Origin: Microcaldota archaeon
Lineage (GTDB): Archaea; Micrarchaeota; Micrarchaeia; Micrarchaeales; Micrarchaeaceae
Length of the DNA: 64,000 bases
NCBI GenBank assembly: GCA_021818545.1
Contig: JAKATX010000004.1
Span: forward strand, 1 to 64,000
Reading direction: 5' to 3'
Part shown: positions 8,254-17,791 of the stretch, piece after piece
Layout: each line of letters begins with the position of its first letter
Position numbering within the stretch: the stretch's first letter is position 1
Notes under the pieces: model-generated
The model's input: the letters and a program-made list of their open reading frames with translations, nothing else
Databases searched by the model: none
What the model was told of the DNA's origin: nothing
Made by a program: the position numbers and the translations under genes

Positions 8254-9560
8254 TGAAAAAAAATATGGCATTGTTGATCCTTTCGTTGCTGTCCAGTATG
8301 CCATTTGCATTTGCAGGAGTGAGCACATCATCTGCACCCATCCCGCCTAATTTTCACATCAGCTCGTCGCCGATGGATCTTTGCAGGGGGCAGATAAATT
8401 ACATACCCGTAACCGTTACTAACGTTGGCATATCTCCGTTGTTTAATATAGGGGGCTATTCATTAAACGGCCCAACAATGCAGAACATACAGCTCAGCAT
8501 CGCTGCTTCCAAAAGCGGCTATTCCTTCGGTAACGGCACTGTCAGTGCACAAGATCTAAATGCTACAAATTCAACCGAAGTAATGCTGCCATTCTTCTTA
8601 GACGCCAATGCTTCATCTGTAATATCATTGGGGGTTGCAATAAACTACTATTTTGACATATTCTATTCGGACAGCGAAACACGTAACCTGACTTTTGCGA
8701 CCCAAACATGTGGCTCGCCTCTATCGATAAGCGTGAGTCCTCTGGCGCTTACCACTGCAACGAGGCAGAACCTGTCATTCAATTTCACCAACAACGGCGC
8801 CTATCAGATAAGCAACATCTCGATGAAGGTGTCTGCATCTGGCGGCGACCTTGCATGGCTGGACGGCAGCGCACCAATAGAGATAGCCTCATTGGCTCCT
8901 CATACGAGCTTAATCATAAACAAGTCAGTTTTCGTGTCGTTCAACGCATCGCAATTCTTCCCGCTCAATGTATCAGCAAACTTCTATAACGGGACAAAAC
9001 TCGGCCAGGTATACAATAACATAATGTTGCTTTCATCGGGGGTGATAAACCTCACGCCATCTAGCATGACAATATCCCCTGTCGCAGTATCACCCGGCGG
9101 AATATTCTCTGTATCATTTGTACTGACCAATTTCGGTACGGAAAGCGCCACTACCGCAACCGTAACCGCTTCGCAGCCTGAAGGAATATCTCCATTCGGA
9201 TCAAACTCCGTATTCGTAGGTACCATAAGCCAAGGCGGTCAGGTTCCGGTAACCCTGAGCTTTACGGTTTCCAATCATACCGCACCTGGTGAATACGAAA
9301 TCCCGATAAAGGTGGACTACCTGAACAGTCTAAGGAGCAGCCTTAGCACCGAAGTAAACAATGTATCAATAAATGTGATAGGTTCGCAGCAATTCAATTC
9401 GTCATCCCACAATTCGTCATCTCCTGTAATAATAAGGCGAAGCGCCGCTGCAGGAGGGTCCACATCAGGCGGCATACTGGTGCCCGTCCTTGCAATAACT
9501 ACGATAGTGTTTTTCGTCCTTTACATTATGGAGCGTAGGAAGAAAAGGAATGTAAAATGA
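8250..9560 (+). CDS. CARDB/NEW3-like exported protein of the ABC module
   Basis: 436 residues. An N-terminal signal peptide (MALLILSLLSSMPFAFA) is followed by repeated beta-sandwich units of the COG1361/CARDB type, such as PVTVTNVGISPLFNI, LSFNFTNNGAYQISNISMKV and SVSFVLTNFGTESATTATV. A C-terminal membrane helix (ILVPVLAITTIVFFVLYIM) ends in a basic tail RRKKRNVK. It starts inside the ABC ATPase stop (ATGATGA) and its stop overlaps the permease start, so the three are translationally coupled. It probably sits outside the cell as the substrate-handling or adaptor part, replacing MacA. That role is inferred from position. Confidence 0.75.
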   Translation: MMKKNMALLILSLLSSMPFAFAGVSTSSAPIPPNFHISSSPMDLCRGQINYIPVTVTNVGISPLFNIGGYSLNGPTMQNIQLSIAASKSGYSFGNGTVSAQDLNATNSTEVMLPFFLDANASSVISLGVAINYYFDIFYSDSETRNLTFATQTCGSPLSISVSPLALTTATRQNLSFNFTNNGAYQISNISMKVSASGGDLAWLDGSAPIEIASLAPHTSLIINKSVFVSFNASQFFPLNVSANFYNGTKLGQVYNNIMLLSSGVINLTPSSMTISPVAVSPGGIFSVSFVLTNFGTESATTATVTASQPEGISPFGSNSVFVGTISQGGQVPVTLSFTVSNHTAPGEYEIPIKVDYLNSLRSSLSTEVNNVSINVIGSQQFNSSSHNSSSPVIIRRSAAAGGSTSGGILVPVLAITTIVFFVLYIMERRKKRNVK

Positions 9561-10876
9561 ATCTAAAAGACATCCTCTGGCTTAGCTACAAAGACCTGAG
9601 GGAGAAGAAGGTAAGGACTTCACTGACCATAATAATGGTCATGATAGGCGTAGCCTCAATAGTCGCCCTGTCATCCCAGACTGCAGGAATAAGCCAAAGC
9701 ATCCAATCGTCATTGAATACGCTAGGTCCAACGTCAATAATACTTACATCCACAAGTTCTACTGGCTTTACCATAGCAGATACGGATAGGCTTTCATCTC
9801 TGCCAAACGTCAGCAGCGTAATACCAATATTGATAGGTTCGGTCGCAATAACCGCAAATAACCAGAATACCAGTGCGACTTTGATAGGGGTGTCTTCAAG
9901 TTATCTGACCAATCTCCTCGGGAGTTTAAATCTGTATCAAGGCACCATATACCAGGATACCATAACCCCTGCTGCCATAATCGGATACAGCATAGCATTC
10001 CCTTCTGCCCTAGCCGGCAGACAGAACATAATGGCGGGCCAAGCGGCCACAATAACGCTGCCAGGAAGAAACGGTCTAACGCTCTCCATACCAATATCAG
10101 GCGTACTACAAGAGTACGGCACTTCGGTAGTGCCAATAGATAGCGCAGTGATAATATCGATGCAGGCAGCCCAGATACTTTTGCATAGGTCGTCCTTCAA
10201 CATGATACTCGTAAAGGCCAACAACGTCAGCAGCGTAGCCGCCCTATCTTCGCTCATAACCACAGTATACGGCAGCAACGCAAGGATTTTGACGACCCAG
10301 GAATTGATTCAGGCAACTTCCTCGATAATAGGCTCCATAACAATACTTCTACTTATAATAGCGGGCATATCGCTTGTCGTTGCAGCGATAGGCATAATGA
10401 ACATAATGTTGATAGCGGTTTATGAGAGGATACACGAAATAGGCATAATGAAGTCCCTAGGTTTCAAGAATAGGAACATACTCGGTATATTCCTATTCCA
10501 AGCAATGATCATAGGATTTGTGGGCGGCACAATAGGCATAGTAGTGGGCGCAGGTGCTTCATATTCGCTGTCCTTTATAATATCAAGCGCAACATCCGCT
10601 GGCAGTCACACAGTGACTTCGCCTGCTGCAGGCAGCGCACCAGCAGAATCTTCTGGAAACGTCAGGGTGGCAGCCGGAGGAGGCAACTTCGGTTTCGCAG
10701 GTTCGGGCCCTTCCGCCTCCAGTTCATCCAGTTTCTTGTCATACCAGCCCGTATTCACATTCGGCATACTCATAGAAGCAATGCTTGTAGCTATTATAGT
10801 AAGCGTGCTTGCGGGCATATATCCCGCGTACAGGGCTTCGCGAATGGAGCCGATAGACGCTCTGCGACAGTTATGA
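9557..10876 (+). CDS. MacB-like ABC permease (FtsX domain)
   Basis: 439 residues in MacB/FtsX topology. A first helix with LREKKVRTSLTIIMVMIGV is followed by a long external MacB_PCD domain (~45-250) and three C-terminal helices, including VYERIHEIGIMKSLGFKNRN, the cytoplasmic coupling loop of this family. An unusual Ser/Gly/Ala-rich insert lies between the second and third C-terminal helices. No ATPase is fused; the ATPase is the gene at 7561. The substrate is unknown; family members export peptides, lipids or toxic compounds. Confidence 0.88.
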   Translation: MNLKDILWLSYKDLREKKVRTSLTIIMVMIGVASIVALSSQTAGISQSIQSSLNTLGPTSIILTSTSSTGFTIADTDRLSSLPNVSSVIPILIGSVAITANNQNTSATLIGVSSSYLTNLLGSLNLYQGTIYQDTITPAAIIGYSIAFPSALAGRQNIMAGQAATITLPGRNGLTLSIPISGVLQEYGTSVVPIDSAVIISMQAAQILLHRSSFNMILVKANNVSSVAALSSLITTVYGSNARILTTQELIQATSSIIGSITILLLIIAGISLVVAAIGIMNIMLIAVYERIHEIGIMKSLGFKNRNILGIFLFQAMIIGFVGGTIGIVVGAGASYSLSFIISSATSAGSHTVTSPAAGSAPAESSGNVRVAAGGGNFGFAGSGPSASSSSSFLSYQPVFTFGILIEAMLVAIIVSVLAGIYPAYRASRMEPIDALRQL

Positions 10877-11039
10877 TCTTGGTGCCATCCAAAATGGCCA
10901 TACGAGCAATTAAATACATCAAAAATGTCAATTTGATTGTAAAATATGGGGCATTGGATGGGTATGCGTGACGTGGGACATTGCTTTCTTAAAACCAGTA
11001 TTTTACTGTCGATTTTCAGAGAGCATGCCGTTAGGAACG

Positions 11040-11048
11040 TTTATATAC
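11040..11048 (+). promoter_or_regulatory. TATA box
   Basis: tttatatac lies about 35-43 bases before ATG 11083. The GTG of the ORF track (11053) would lie only ~5 bases after the box, which argues for the downstream ATG. Confidence 0.55.
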
Positions 11049-11082
11049 TTGAGTGGCTCTCAATATGACTAGGTGCATTTAT

Positions 11083-11562
11083 ATGCCGCAAAAAACTGTA
11101 ACACCAGTTAACGCAGTAAACTCTGCAGACAAGGTAAAAGACGTTTTTACTAACATAGATGGTTTAATAGACGAGACAATTGTCAAGCTGTCAGCAGTTC
11201 AAACGTACAAGTACGACAAAGATGAGATCGACGCAGTAAATGGCGTGTTCAATGACTTTGTGACCAAGATGAATGACATACTTACGCCTGATTTGGAAAT
11301 CCAGATAGGCAAGGTCATGCAGGTAATGAACAACAAGCTCCAGAAGGTTTACATGGATCTGGTTAATCAGGGCATTCAGAACCCGACTATGGACGAGATA
11401 GCTACAGCCGTAGAAAATGGGATCGATTTCACTGATGCCGAGAAGCTGATACTCAAAGTATCGATGAGGCAGGAAATGCTAGTCCAGATAAGCGGAATAT
11501 ACCAGAGCATAGAACAATCCCAGAGCGCCATAGAGGAGCTGAAGAGCAAAATCAGGAAGTAA
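11083..11562 (+). CDS. helical hypothetical protein
   Basis: A 159-residue, mostly helical soluble protein without cysteines or membrane segments. ATG 11083 is chosen over the ORF-track GTG because a TATA box lies just upstream of that GTG and GGTG precedes this ATG. Heptad-like stretches (IYQSIEQSQSAIEELKSKIR) suggest a C-terminal coiled coil. I recognise no family. It is monocistronic, with its own promoter and a hairpin after the stop. Confidence 0.65.
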   Translation: MPQKTVTPVNAVNSADKVKDVFTNIDGLIDETIVKLSAVQTYKYDKDEIDAVNGVFNDFVTKMNDILTPDLEIQIGKVMQVMNNKLQKVYMDLVNQGIQNPTMDEIATAVENGIDFTDAEKLILKVSMRQEMLVQISGIYQSIEQSQSAIEELKSKIRK

Positions 11563-11588
11563 GCGCCCTAATTTTTCGTTTTCAGGAC

Positions 11589-11605
11589 GGCGGCTTTTTG
11601 CCGCC
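11589..11605 (+). terminator. GC hairpin with flanking T tracts
   Basis: ggcggc-ttttt-gccgcc is a perfect 6-bp stem 27 bases after the stop of the 11083 gene, followed by T-rich sequence. It is a plausible transcript end, although archaeal termination depends mainly on the T tract. Confidence 0.45.
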
Positions 11606-11697
11606 TTAACCTTATTTTTAACCTGTTTTTATACTTGAGCCATCAGAATACATTATAACTATCCTGGGCATAGGCTTGCCCATTCTGCGGTTTTAAA

Positions 11698-13137
11698 ATG
11701 GATGTTAATAAGATAGGCGATTTTGTATGGGAAGTAAAGGCGGACGAGAGCATGGGCATGAACGTGCCGGTGCACATATACGCCAATTCCGATATAATGA
11801 AGCTGATGCAAAGGGATCGCACGCTTTCGCAAGCGGTCAATGCGTCCACGTTGCCATCAATAGCAAAACAGATGCTAGTGATGCCAGACGGACATGAAGG
11901 TTACGGCTTTCCTGTTGGCGGAGTTGCTGCTTTCGATGCGGACAATGGGATAATATCGCCCGGCATCTGCGGTTTCGACATAAATTGCGGCATAAGGTTA
12001 ATAAAAACAAACATGACGGATAAGGATATAAGGCCTAAGCTTACCCAACTCCTAGACACGCTTTTTAAGAACGTACCCAGCGGAGTAGGCAGCAGGATAC
12101 AATTGGGGTTCACGAAAGGCGATCTTGAAGAGGTGGCAATGAGGGGCGCAGCCTTTGCAATAGAGAAGGGGTATGGCTTCAGCAGCGACATCGAACGGAT
12201 AGAGGAAGGCGGCTGCATCGGCGGCGCCGAGCCTGACAGCGTCAGCGATTTCGCCAAGAAGCGCGGCCTGAATGAACTGGGGACGCTGGGTGCTGGCAAC
12301 CATTTCCTCGAAGTCCAAAAAGTAAGCAGGATACTAGATCCAAAGCTCGCCAAGGCATTCGGCCTGGAACAGGACCAAGCAGTGGTCATGGTGCACAGCG
12401 GCTCACGCGGCTACGGCCATCAGGTGTGCAGCGACTACTTAGAAAAGTTATCGGAGTACCAAAGGGTGCACAACATCAAGCTTGTTGATCCCGAACTGTG
12501 CTACGCTCCTGTGGGCTCAAAGGAGGCCGACGGCTACTTGGGGGCGATGCGCTCCGCAGTGAATTTCGCTTTCACAAACAGGCAGATAATGACAAACTCG
12601 ATAAGGAAGAGCTTCGAGCAGGTATTCATGAAAAGCGCCGATTCGATGGGGATGGAGATAGTTTATGACCTTGCGCACAACATAGTCAAGCTGGAGAGGC
12701 ACGAGGTAGACGGCAGGAACATGAATCTATACGTTCACAGGAAAGGCGCGACTCGCGCATTCGGCCCGGGAAGGCAGGAGGTGCCTAAGATGTACAGGAG
12801 CTACGGCCAGCCCGTCTTGATACCTGGCAGCATGGGTTCAGCAAGCTATGTGCTTGCCGGAAGGGAAGAGGCCATGAAGGAGACATTCGGATCGTCATGC
12901 CACGGCTCCGGCAGGGTGATGTCCAGGCACCAGGCCATAAGGGAGATACCGGCATCAAGGACATTCAGCGACCTCAAGGAGAAGGGCATAGAGATAAGGG
13001 TCCGGAACCGCAAACTAGTGAGCGAGGAGGCGGAATGGGCCTACAAAAACGTAGATGACGTGGTGGCGAGCGTTTCTGGCGCTCTTATATCAAACATAGT
13101 CGCAAGGCTTGTCCCGCTGGGCGTTGCTAAAGGCTGA
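11698..13137 (+). CDS. rtcB: tRNA-splicing ligase RtcB
   Basis: Joins tRNA exons after intron removal in a GTP- and Mn-dependent reaction. Recognisable blocks are PDGHEGYGFPVGGV, GFDINCGIRL (metal Cys), LGAGNHFLEVQ, MVHSGSRGYGHQ and the guanylated-His region SSCHGSGRVMSRHQA. The length of 479 is standard and no intein is present, unlike in several archaea. The tRNA-Met and probably the tRNA-Leu of this window are substrates. Transcribed alone. Confidence 0.97.
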   Translation: MDVNKIGDFVWEVKADESMGMNVPVHIYANSDIMKLMQRDRTLSQAVNASTLPSIAKQMLVMPDGHEGYGFPVGGVAAFDADNGIISPGICGFDINCGIRLIKTNMTDKDIRPKLTQLLDTLFKNVPSGVGSRIQLGFTKGDLEEVAMRGAAFAIEKGYGFSSDIERIEEGGCIGGAEPDSVSDFAKKRGLNELGTLGAGNHFLEVQKVSRILDPKLAKAFGLEQDQAVVMVHSGSRGYGHQVCSDYLEKLSEYQRVHNIKLVDPELCYAPVGSKEADGYLGAMRSAVNFAFTNRQIMTNSIRKSFEQVFMKSADSMGMEIVYDLAHNIVKLERHEVDGRNMNLYVHRKGATRAFGPGRQEVPKMYRSYGQPVLIPGSMGSASYVLAGREEAMKETFGSSCHGSGRVMSRHQAIREIPASRTFSDLKEKGIEIRVRNRKLVSEEAEWAYKNVDDVVASVSGALISNIVARLVPLGVAKG

Positions 13138-13146
13138 ATTACGCAT

Positions 13147-13181
13147 ATGCAAGGCCCCTGCCCCAAAGGCAGCTATTGCAT
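13147..13181 (+). terminator. extended hairpin after rtcB
   Basis: ctgcc-ccaaa-ggcag forms the core stem, with atgcaa/ttgcat able to pair outside it. It sits 10 bases after the rtcB stop. Possible 3' end or attenuator ahead of the ATP synthase operon. Confidence 0.35.
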
Positions 13182-13291
13182 CTAATATCATAAACCTTTT
13201 AAGTCTTAGCCCAGCAATATTAGCGAGACCCTGATCTTCGCCTTAAAGTGTATTCAGTAACTTCATTATCGGGTCAAAACATGGTGTTGTC

Positions 13292-13609
13292 ATGGCTAAT
13301 TCGACCATAGAAGACGTACAGGATGCCGAAGCAAAGGCAAAGAAGGCCGTTGAAGCTGCCCAGAAATCTGCGGCAGAAAGGATTGAGAAAGCGAAGGCAG
13401 ATGCTAGATCCGCGGTAGAGGAAGCCGAACAAAAGACGAAAGGCATAAGGGAAACTGCCGTAAAGAAGGTAACGGCTGAACTCGAAAGCGATAGGCACAA
13501 GGCGCTTGTCAATGCGAGGTCCATGGCGAAAGATATAGAAAAGAAGACGCTTGGGAGGGATGCGCTCGACAGGGTGGCGTCTAAGATAACTAAGCAGATT
13601 CTAGGTTGA
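13292..13609 (+). CDS. atpH: A-type ATP synthase subunit H
   Basis: 105-residue, highly charged coiled coil with long Ala/Glu/Lys heptads (AEAKAKKAVEAAQKSAAERI), the peripheral-stalk subunit that pairs with subunit E. ATG 13292 follows GGTG at 5 nt (GGTGTTGTCATG). First gene of the operon; a TATA-like ccttttaag lies near 13195. Confidence 0.85.
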   Translation: MANSTIEDVQDAEAKAKKAVEAAQKSAAERIEKAKADARSAVEEAEQKTKGIRETAVKKVTAELESDRHKALVNARSMAKDIEKKTLGRDALDRVASKITKQILG

Positions 13610-13610
13610 T

Positions 13611-15482
13611 TTGAAGTTGATTCCTTTGTTGCACACCGAGCCGATGCAGAAGGTCAGGATCGTTTCGCTCGATAGCGACAAGCAGGCAGTAACCGCAGCA
13701 TTGCATGCGATAGGGGCGATAGACCTGCGAAAAAGCAAGTTGGAGATAAGCGATGACAGGCCTGCCTCCAATTCTACAGACATCTCCGACGCACTTATAA
13801 AGGTAACCGCAGCGCTGCAATTGCTGGAGAAGCGCACCGTGCAATCTGAGAAGCACATACCTGCTGAATCCCTTGTAGACCAGGTAAAGGGCATGACGGT
13901 GCTCAACAAGACGTATGCGCTTGGTGAGGAGAGGAAATTGATTCAGGAGGACCAGAAGGCGCTGGATTACGCAGAGTACATAGCCTCATCTTTTTCCAAT
14001 GTCAAGATTGATTTCGGCAGGCTAAAGAGCGAGTATCTCGCTTACAGGGCCTTCGAAACGGACAAGAAAAGCCTGAAGGCATTCACGAAAAGGGCAGCGG
14101 AATCTGGCCTTCAGATAACCGTAAGCATAAACAAGGCCAAGAAAAGCACAATGCTTGCACTTATAGCTTACGATAAAAGCAAGAGCATAGATGACCTGTA
14201 CAAAGGATTGAAAGTGAACGAGCTTGACCTGGGCGCAAAGTACATAGACGGTAAAGCTGCAGACATTACAAAAAACGTGAAGGAGAAGCGCGCGTCGAAC
14301 CTGAAGAGGCTTGATGAGATAAACGCCGAGCTGAAAGTCCTCAGCGAAAAGAACTACTCCAGGCTTGCAAACATCAAGGAAATGCTCGAGATAGAGCTGG
14401 ACAGGGCAGAGGCAAGCTCCATGTTCAAGAGGACAGACCTCACATTCGTTGTGGAAGGCTGGGTCCAGAAGCGCGACCTCAAGGGCCTCAAGGATAAGCT
14501 AAGCGCGCTGACGGATTCTAGGGTGCACTTCGAGGAACTCAATGACGGAGAGCTCGCGCCTACGCAGACCAACAGGCCAGGCATACTGAAGCCTTTCGAT
14601 TATCTTGTCGGATTCTACTCCGTACAGCGTAGCGATGAGATAGACCCTACATTGATATTCATAATATCATTCCCGATTTTCTACGGCCTCATGGTGACCG
14701 ACGTCGGCTACGGACTCGCATCCCTGCTGCTCGCAACATTCATAACCAAAAAGACAAACCCTGACGGCTTGATGTACAACGCAGCCAGGCTATGGCAGCT
14801 CAACTCCGTCGCAGCGATATTTTTCGGCCTGCTGTCCAACCAATGGTTCGGCTTCCAGCTTAACGGATACATAGGTCTGCCACAGCTTTTCGATTGGTTC
14901 AAGGACACACCGTTGCTAATAGCGATAACCGTGATATTCGGACTGCTACAGGTTGTCCTGGGGCTCGCCCTGGGCATAGTAAACAGCTACAATCACGGCC
15001 ATAAAAAGCTTGCCGCTGCGAGGTTCTTCTCCATACTCGTGGTGGTTTTCGGCACGATAGCAGTCGCTGGCGCGTTCTTCAGCGTATTCAATGCGCAGAC
15101 AAGCACAATGGCTACGATAATAGCCGTAATATCCGTGCTGCTGACCCTGGCATTAAGCGGCAGCGAAGCTACAGAGATAGTGAACCTGATAACCCATCCG
15201 CTGAGCTACGCGAGGCTTATGGGCTTCGGCCTCGGCAGCGTCATAATAGCCTTCCTGATAGACATGGCGTTCACGCCGAATCCAAAGGACGGCATAATAA
15301 TTTTCGCGATATATGCAATCATATTTATATGCCTGCACCTAGTCAATATGGTGCTGGCCATATTCGAGGGGCTTGTGCAGGGGGTTAGGCTCAACTTCGT
15401 CGAGTTCTTCTCCAAGTTCTATATCGGCAATGGCATACCGTTCAAGCCCTTCAGTTACAAGAGAATTAATACTAAAGAATAA
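13611..15482 (+). CDS. atpI: A-type ATP synthase subunit I (a)
   Basis: Membrane stator subunit that provides the ion half-channels against the c ring. 623 residues: a cytoplasmic coiled-coil half (1-~330), then about eight membrane helices beginning FIISFPIFYGLMVTDVGYGL. The late helix LITHPLSYARLMGFGLGSV carries the Arg expected opposite the c-ring carboxylate. TTG start directly after atpH. Confidence 0.95.
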   Translation: MKLIPLLHTEPMQKVRIVSLDSDKQAVTAALHAIGAIDLRKSKLEISDDRPASNSTDISDALIKVTAALQLLEKRTVQSEKHIPAESLVDQVKGMTVLNKTYALGEERKLIQEDQKALDYAEYIASSFSNVKIDFGRLKSEYLAYRAFETDKKSLKAFTKRAAESGLQITVSINKAKKSTMLALIAYDKSKSIDDLYKGLKVNELDLGAKYIDGKAADITKNVKEKRASNLKRLDEINAELKVLSEKNYSRLANIKEMLEIELDRAEASSMFKRTDLTFVVEGWVQKRDLKGLKDKLSALTDSRVHFEELNDGELAPTQTNRPGILKPFDYLVGFYSVQRSDEIDPTLIFIISFPIFYGLMVTDVGYGLASLLLATFITKKTNPDGLMYNAARLWQLNSVAAIFFGLLSNQWFGFQLNGYIGLPQLFDWFKDTPLLIAITVIFGLLQVVLGLALGIVNSYNHGHKKLAAARFFSILVVVFGTIAVAGAFFSVFNAQTSTMATIIAVISVLLTLALSGSEATEIVNLITHPLSYARLMGFGLGSVIIAFLIDMAFTPNPKDGIIIFAIYAIIFICLHLVNMVLAIFEGLVQGVRLNFVEFFSKFYIGNGIPFKPFSYKRINTKE

Positions 15483-15494
15483 TCGGTGAATTAT

Positions 15495-15731
15495 GTGGCA
15501 ATAGACCCAAATGCTGCAATAGCAGCAATAGGAGCCGGAGTAGCAATAGCTGGAGGAGCAGTCGGTACGGGAGTGGCGCAGTCTGGAATAGGCAGCGCCG
15601 GCCTTGGATTGATAGCTGAGAAGAAGGAGAACTTGGGCATAGTGCTCCTGTTCTTCGTCATACCCGAAACACTGTTGATATTCGGATTCGTCATAGCTAT
15701 ACTAATAATGCTGCAGGCCGGCATAGTATGA
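15495..15731 (+). CDS. atpK: A-type ATP synthase subunit K (c, proteolipid)
   Basis: Two-helix proteolipid that forms the ion-translocating ring. Helix 1 is Gly/Ala-rich (IGAGVAIAGGAVGTGVAQSG) and helix 2 holds the essential carboxylate in FFVIPETLLIFG. I prefer GTG 15495 because GGTG lies 6 nt upstream; the ORF-track GTG 15486 uses that same GGTG and would add three residues. A Gln in helix 1 and Thr right after the Glu resemble part of the sodium-binding pattern, but this alone does not decide ion choice. A single hairpin, not a duplicated form. Confidence 0.92.
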   Translation: MAIDPNAAIAAIGAGVAIAGGAVGTGVAQSGIGSAGLGLIAEKKENLGIVLLFFVIPETLLIFGFVIAILIMLQAGIV

Positions 15732-15741
15732 AGTGTTGAAC

Positions 15742-16371
15742 ATGGCCCTTGACGCGATAAAGAAGTCCATCCTCGATGAGTCGGATTCCAAGTCCGCCTC
15801 CATAGCTAAGGAAGCGAAGCAGAAGGCCGAGAGTATAGCCAAGGAGGCTCTGGAACGCTCCAAGACGATACTGAAGTCGGCCGAGTCCGACGCAGCGAGG
15901 GAAGTGGAGAGGCTGAAGAGGGAGAGCAGCTCTGGAGTGGATATAGAGGTCAATTCCATCCTGCTGGACGCCAGAGGCAAGGCCCTTGACCGCTCCGTAA
16001 AAGCGGTCATGGACAAGGTCTGCACTGCAATCGAGAGGGAAGGCATGAAGAAAATACTCGAGAAAAGCGTCAAGCAATTCTCCGAAATGACCGGATCTGA
16101 GGATATCCTGGTCAGGACCGCAAAGAAGAACGCACCGCTCCTTAAGGGGCTGGGATATGAGGTCGAATACACGGACATCGATGGCTTCATGCTCTACACC
16201 AGGGACGGGAAGGTGGCCTTGAACGCCACACTTAAGAGCGTGGTCGAAGGGGAACTGGATTACGCCAGGAGGGTCATAGGGGAGGAGCTTTTCCCGCATT
16301 CATCGCAAAGGTCCTCCACGAAGAAGAAGCCGAAAGGCGCAAAGAGGTATAGGTCAGGCAAGAAAAGGTGA
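15742..16371 (+). CDS. atpE: A-type ATP synthase subunit E
   Basis: Peripheral-stalk partner of subunit H. The N-terminal half is a long charged coiled coil (ESDSKSASIAKEAKQKAESI) and the C-terminal half is the globular E domain. About 25 extra basic residues at the end (RSSTKKKPKGAKRYRSGKKR) are unusual. ATG 15742 is preferred over GTG 15733. The stop overlaps the Shine-Dalgarno of atpC. Confidence 0.88.
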   Translation: MALDAIKKSILDESDSKSASIAKEAKQKAESIAKEALERSKTILKSAESDAAREVERLKRESSSGVDIEVNSILLDARGKALDRSVKAVMDKVCTAIEREGMKKILEKSVKQFSEMTGSEDILVRTAKKNAPLLKGLGYEVEYTDIDGFMLYTRDGKVALNATLKSVVEGELDYARRVIGEELFPHSSQRSSTKKKPKGAKRYRSGKKR

Positions 16372-16375
16372 AGAT

Positions 16376-17446
16376 TTGTTATCAGGTTCCGCTGCAGCGA
16401 GGCACTACGGTTACTCTAGCGCGAGGGCTAAAGCGCTGGGCAGCAAGCTAATAGACGAGAAGACAATGCGCGACATAATAAACGCCAAGGACGTGAGCAG
16501 CATAATATCTGTGTTGTTGCATGGCGAATTCAAGGAGGACATAGAGGAATTCGGCGGCATGGAGATAAAAGCGGAGCTCATAGACTTCGCGCTCAGCAAG
16601 AACCTCGCCAGGAATGCCGGGAAGCTGGTCCACATAGCGCCGTCCACCGAACGGAAGCTCATAAGGTCCATAGTCGGCAAGTGGGACATATACAACGTGA
16701 AGCTCCTACTGGAGGCGAAGGAGAAGCGCCAAAGCTACGAGGCAATAGCGCGTTACGTGATAGACTACGGCAGGTACGATTCCGCAGCGATAAAGGAGGC
16801 AATGAGGGAAGACTCGATAGAAGGGCTGTTGAACAAGCTCATGATAAACTCTCCATACGTTGACATATTCAGGGATGCGCTCGAGACGTACAAGAAGTCG
16901 CGCAGCGTGCCAGATACCGTGGCGGAGATAGACAAGAGCTATTTCAAGAGCCTGGGCGGCGTGATAGTGGGCCTGAGGGTCATACACAACGAATCGGCAA
17001 GGATAATCAAGATGGACATAGACATGAAGAACATACTCTACATGATAAAGGCCAAGCGGGCCGGGCTTAAGTTCACCGAAATAAGCCCGATGATGATAGA
17101 AAGGGGCAACATGCAGGTGCATGAGCTGGAGCAGATATACAACGGCTCCAAGGATATAGAGTCAATGGCGCTGCAGATAAAGGCGTACGACCTGAAGCCC
17201 GCGGTAGAAGCGTACAAGCAGAGCAAGATAAAGCAGCTGCTGGTGTTCGAGGTAGGGCTGAGGAACGCTATATTCGAGAACAGCGTCAAGCTGCTGAAGC
17301 ACAGCATGCTGACGTTCGGCACTATACTCGCGTACTCGTACATGAAGGAGATAGAGATATTCACGCTAAGGATACTGATAAACAGCAGGATATACGGGCT
17401 CAGCAAGGATGAGACCTCGAGGTTGATCGTTTGGAAGACAGAGTAG
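16376..17446 (+). CDS. atpC: A-type ATP synthase subunit C
   Basis: 356-residue helical V-type d-like subunit that couples the central stalk to the c ring. The N-terminus SAAARHYGYSSARAKALGSKL and the closing RILINSRIYGLSKDE are typical. TTG start with GGTG 5 nt upstream, that GGTG being part of the atpE stop region. Confidence 0.9.
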   Translation: MLSGSAAARHYGYSSARAKALGSKLIDEKTMRDIINAKDVSSIISVLLHGEFKEDIEEFGGMEIKAELIDFALSKNLARNAGKLVHIAPSTERKLIRSIVGKWDIYNVKLLLEAKEKRQSYEAIARYVIDYGRYDSAAIKEAMREDSIEGLLNKLMINSPYVDIFRDALETYKKSRSVPDTVAEIDKSYFKSLGGVIVGLRVIHNESARIIKMDIDMKNILYMIKAKRAGLKFTEISPMMIERGNMQVHELEQIYNGSKDIESMALQIKAYDLKPAVEAYKQSKIKQLLVFEVGLRNAIFENSVKLLKHSMLTFGTILAYSYMKEIEIFTLRILINSRIYGLSKDETSRLIVWKTE

Positions 17447-17778
17447 AAAAGCCGCTGAAGATAGCCTACATGGGCAACAACGTGCTAGGCGTAGGCTTCA
17501 AGATAGCCGGCATAACAGACGCATTCGTCGTTTCGGACACTGAGGGGTCAGAGGCCAAGCTGAAGGAGCTCATGGGCAGCGACGACATCGGCATAATAAT
17601 AATGACATCATCCGTCAGGAAGCTCGTGAGGGACAGAAGGCTTGCGGAGTCAATAACGACAAGCATAATGCCACTTGTCGTGGAAGTGCCCGAGCTCAAC
17701 GAGCAGATGCAGGAGGAAGATACCCTCCGCCAGCTCATACTCAGGGCTATCGGCATCGATATAACAAGGAACGTTTGA
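17431..17778 (+). CDS. atpF: A-type ATP synthase subunit F
   Basis: Small Rossmann-like central-stalk subunit of 115 residues: [19 protein letters not shown], then [12 protein letters not shown] and PLVVEVPE. The start overlaps the last codons of atpC (TTG 17431). ATG 17470 is a shorter alternative but would remove the first strand. Confidence 0.9.
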   Translation: MEDRVEKPLKIAYMGNNVLGVGFKIAGITDAFVVSDTEGSEAKLKELMGSDDIGIIIMTSSVRKLVRDRRLAESITTSIMPLVVEVPELNEQMQEEDTLRQLILRAIGIDITRNV

Positions 17779-17791
17779 AAAGAGTGATAAA

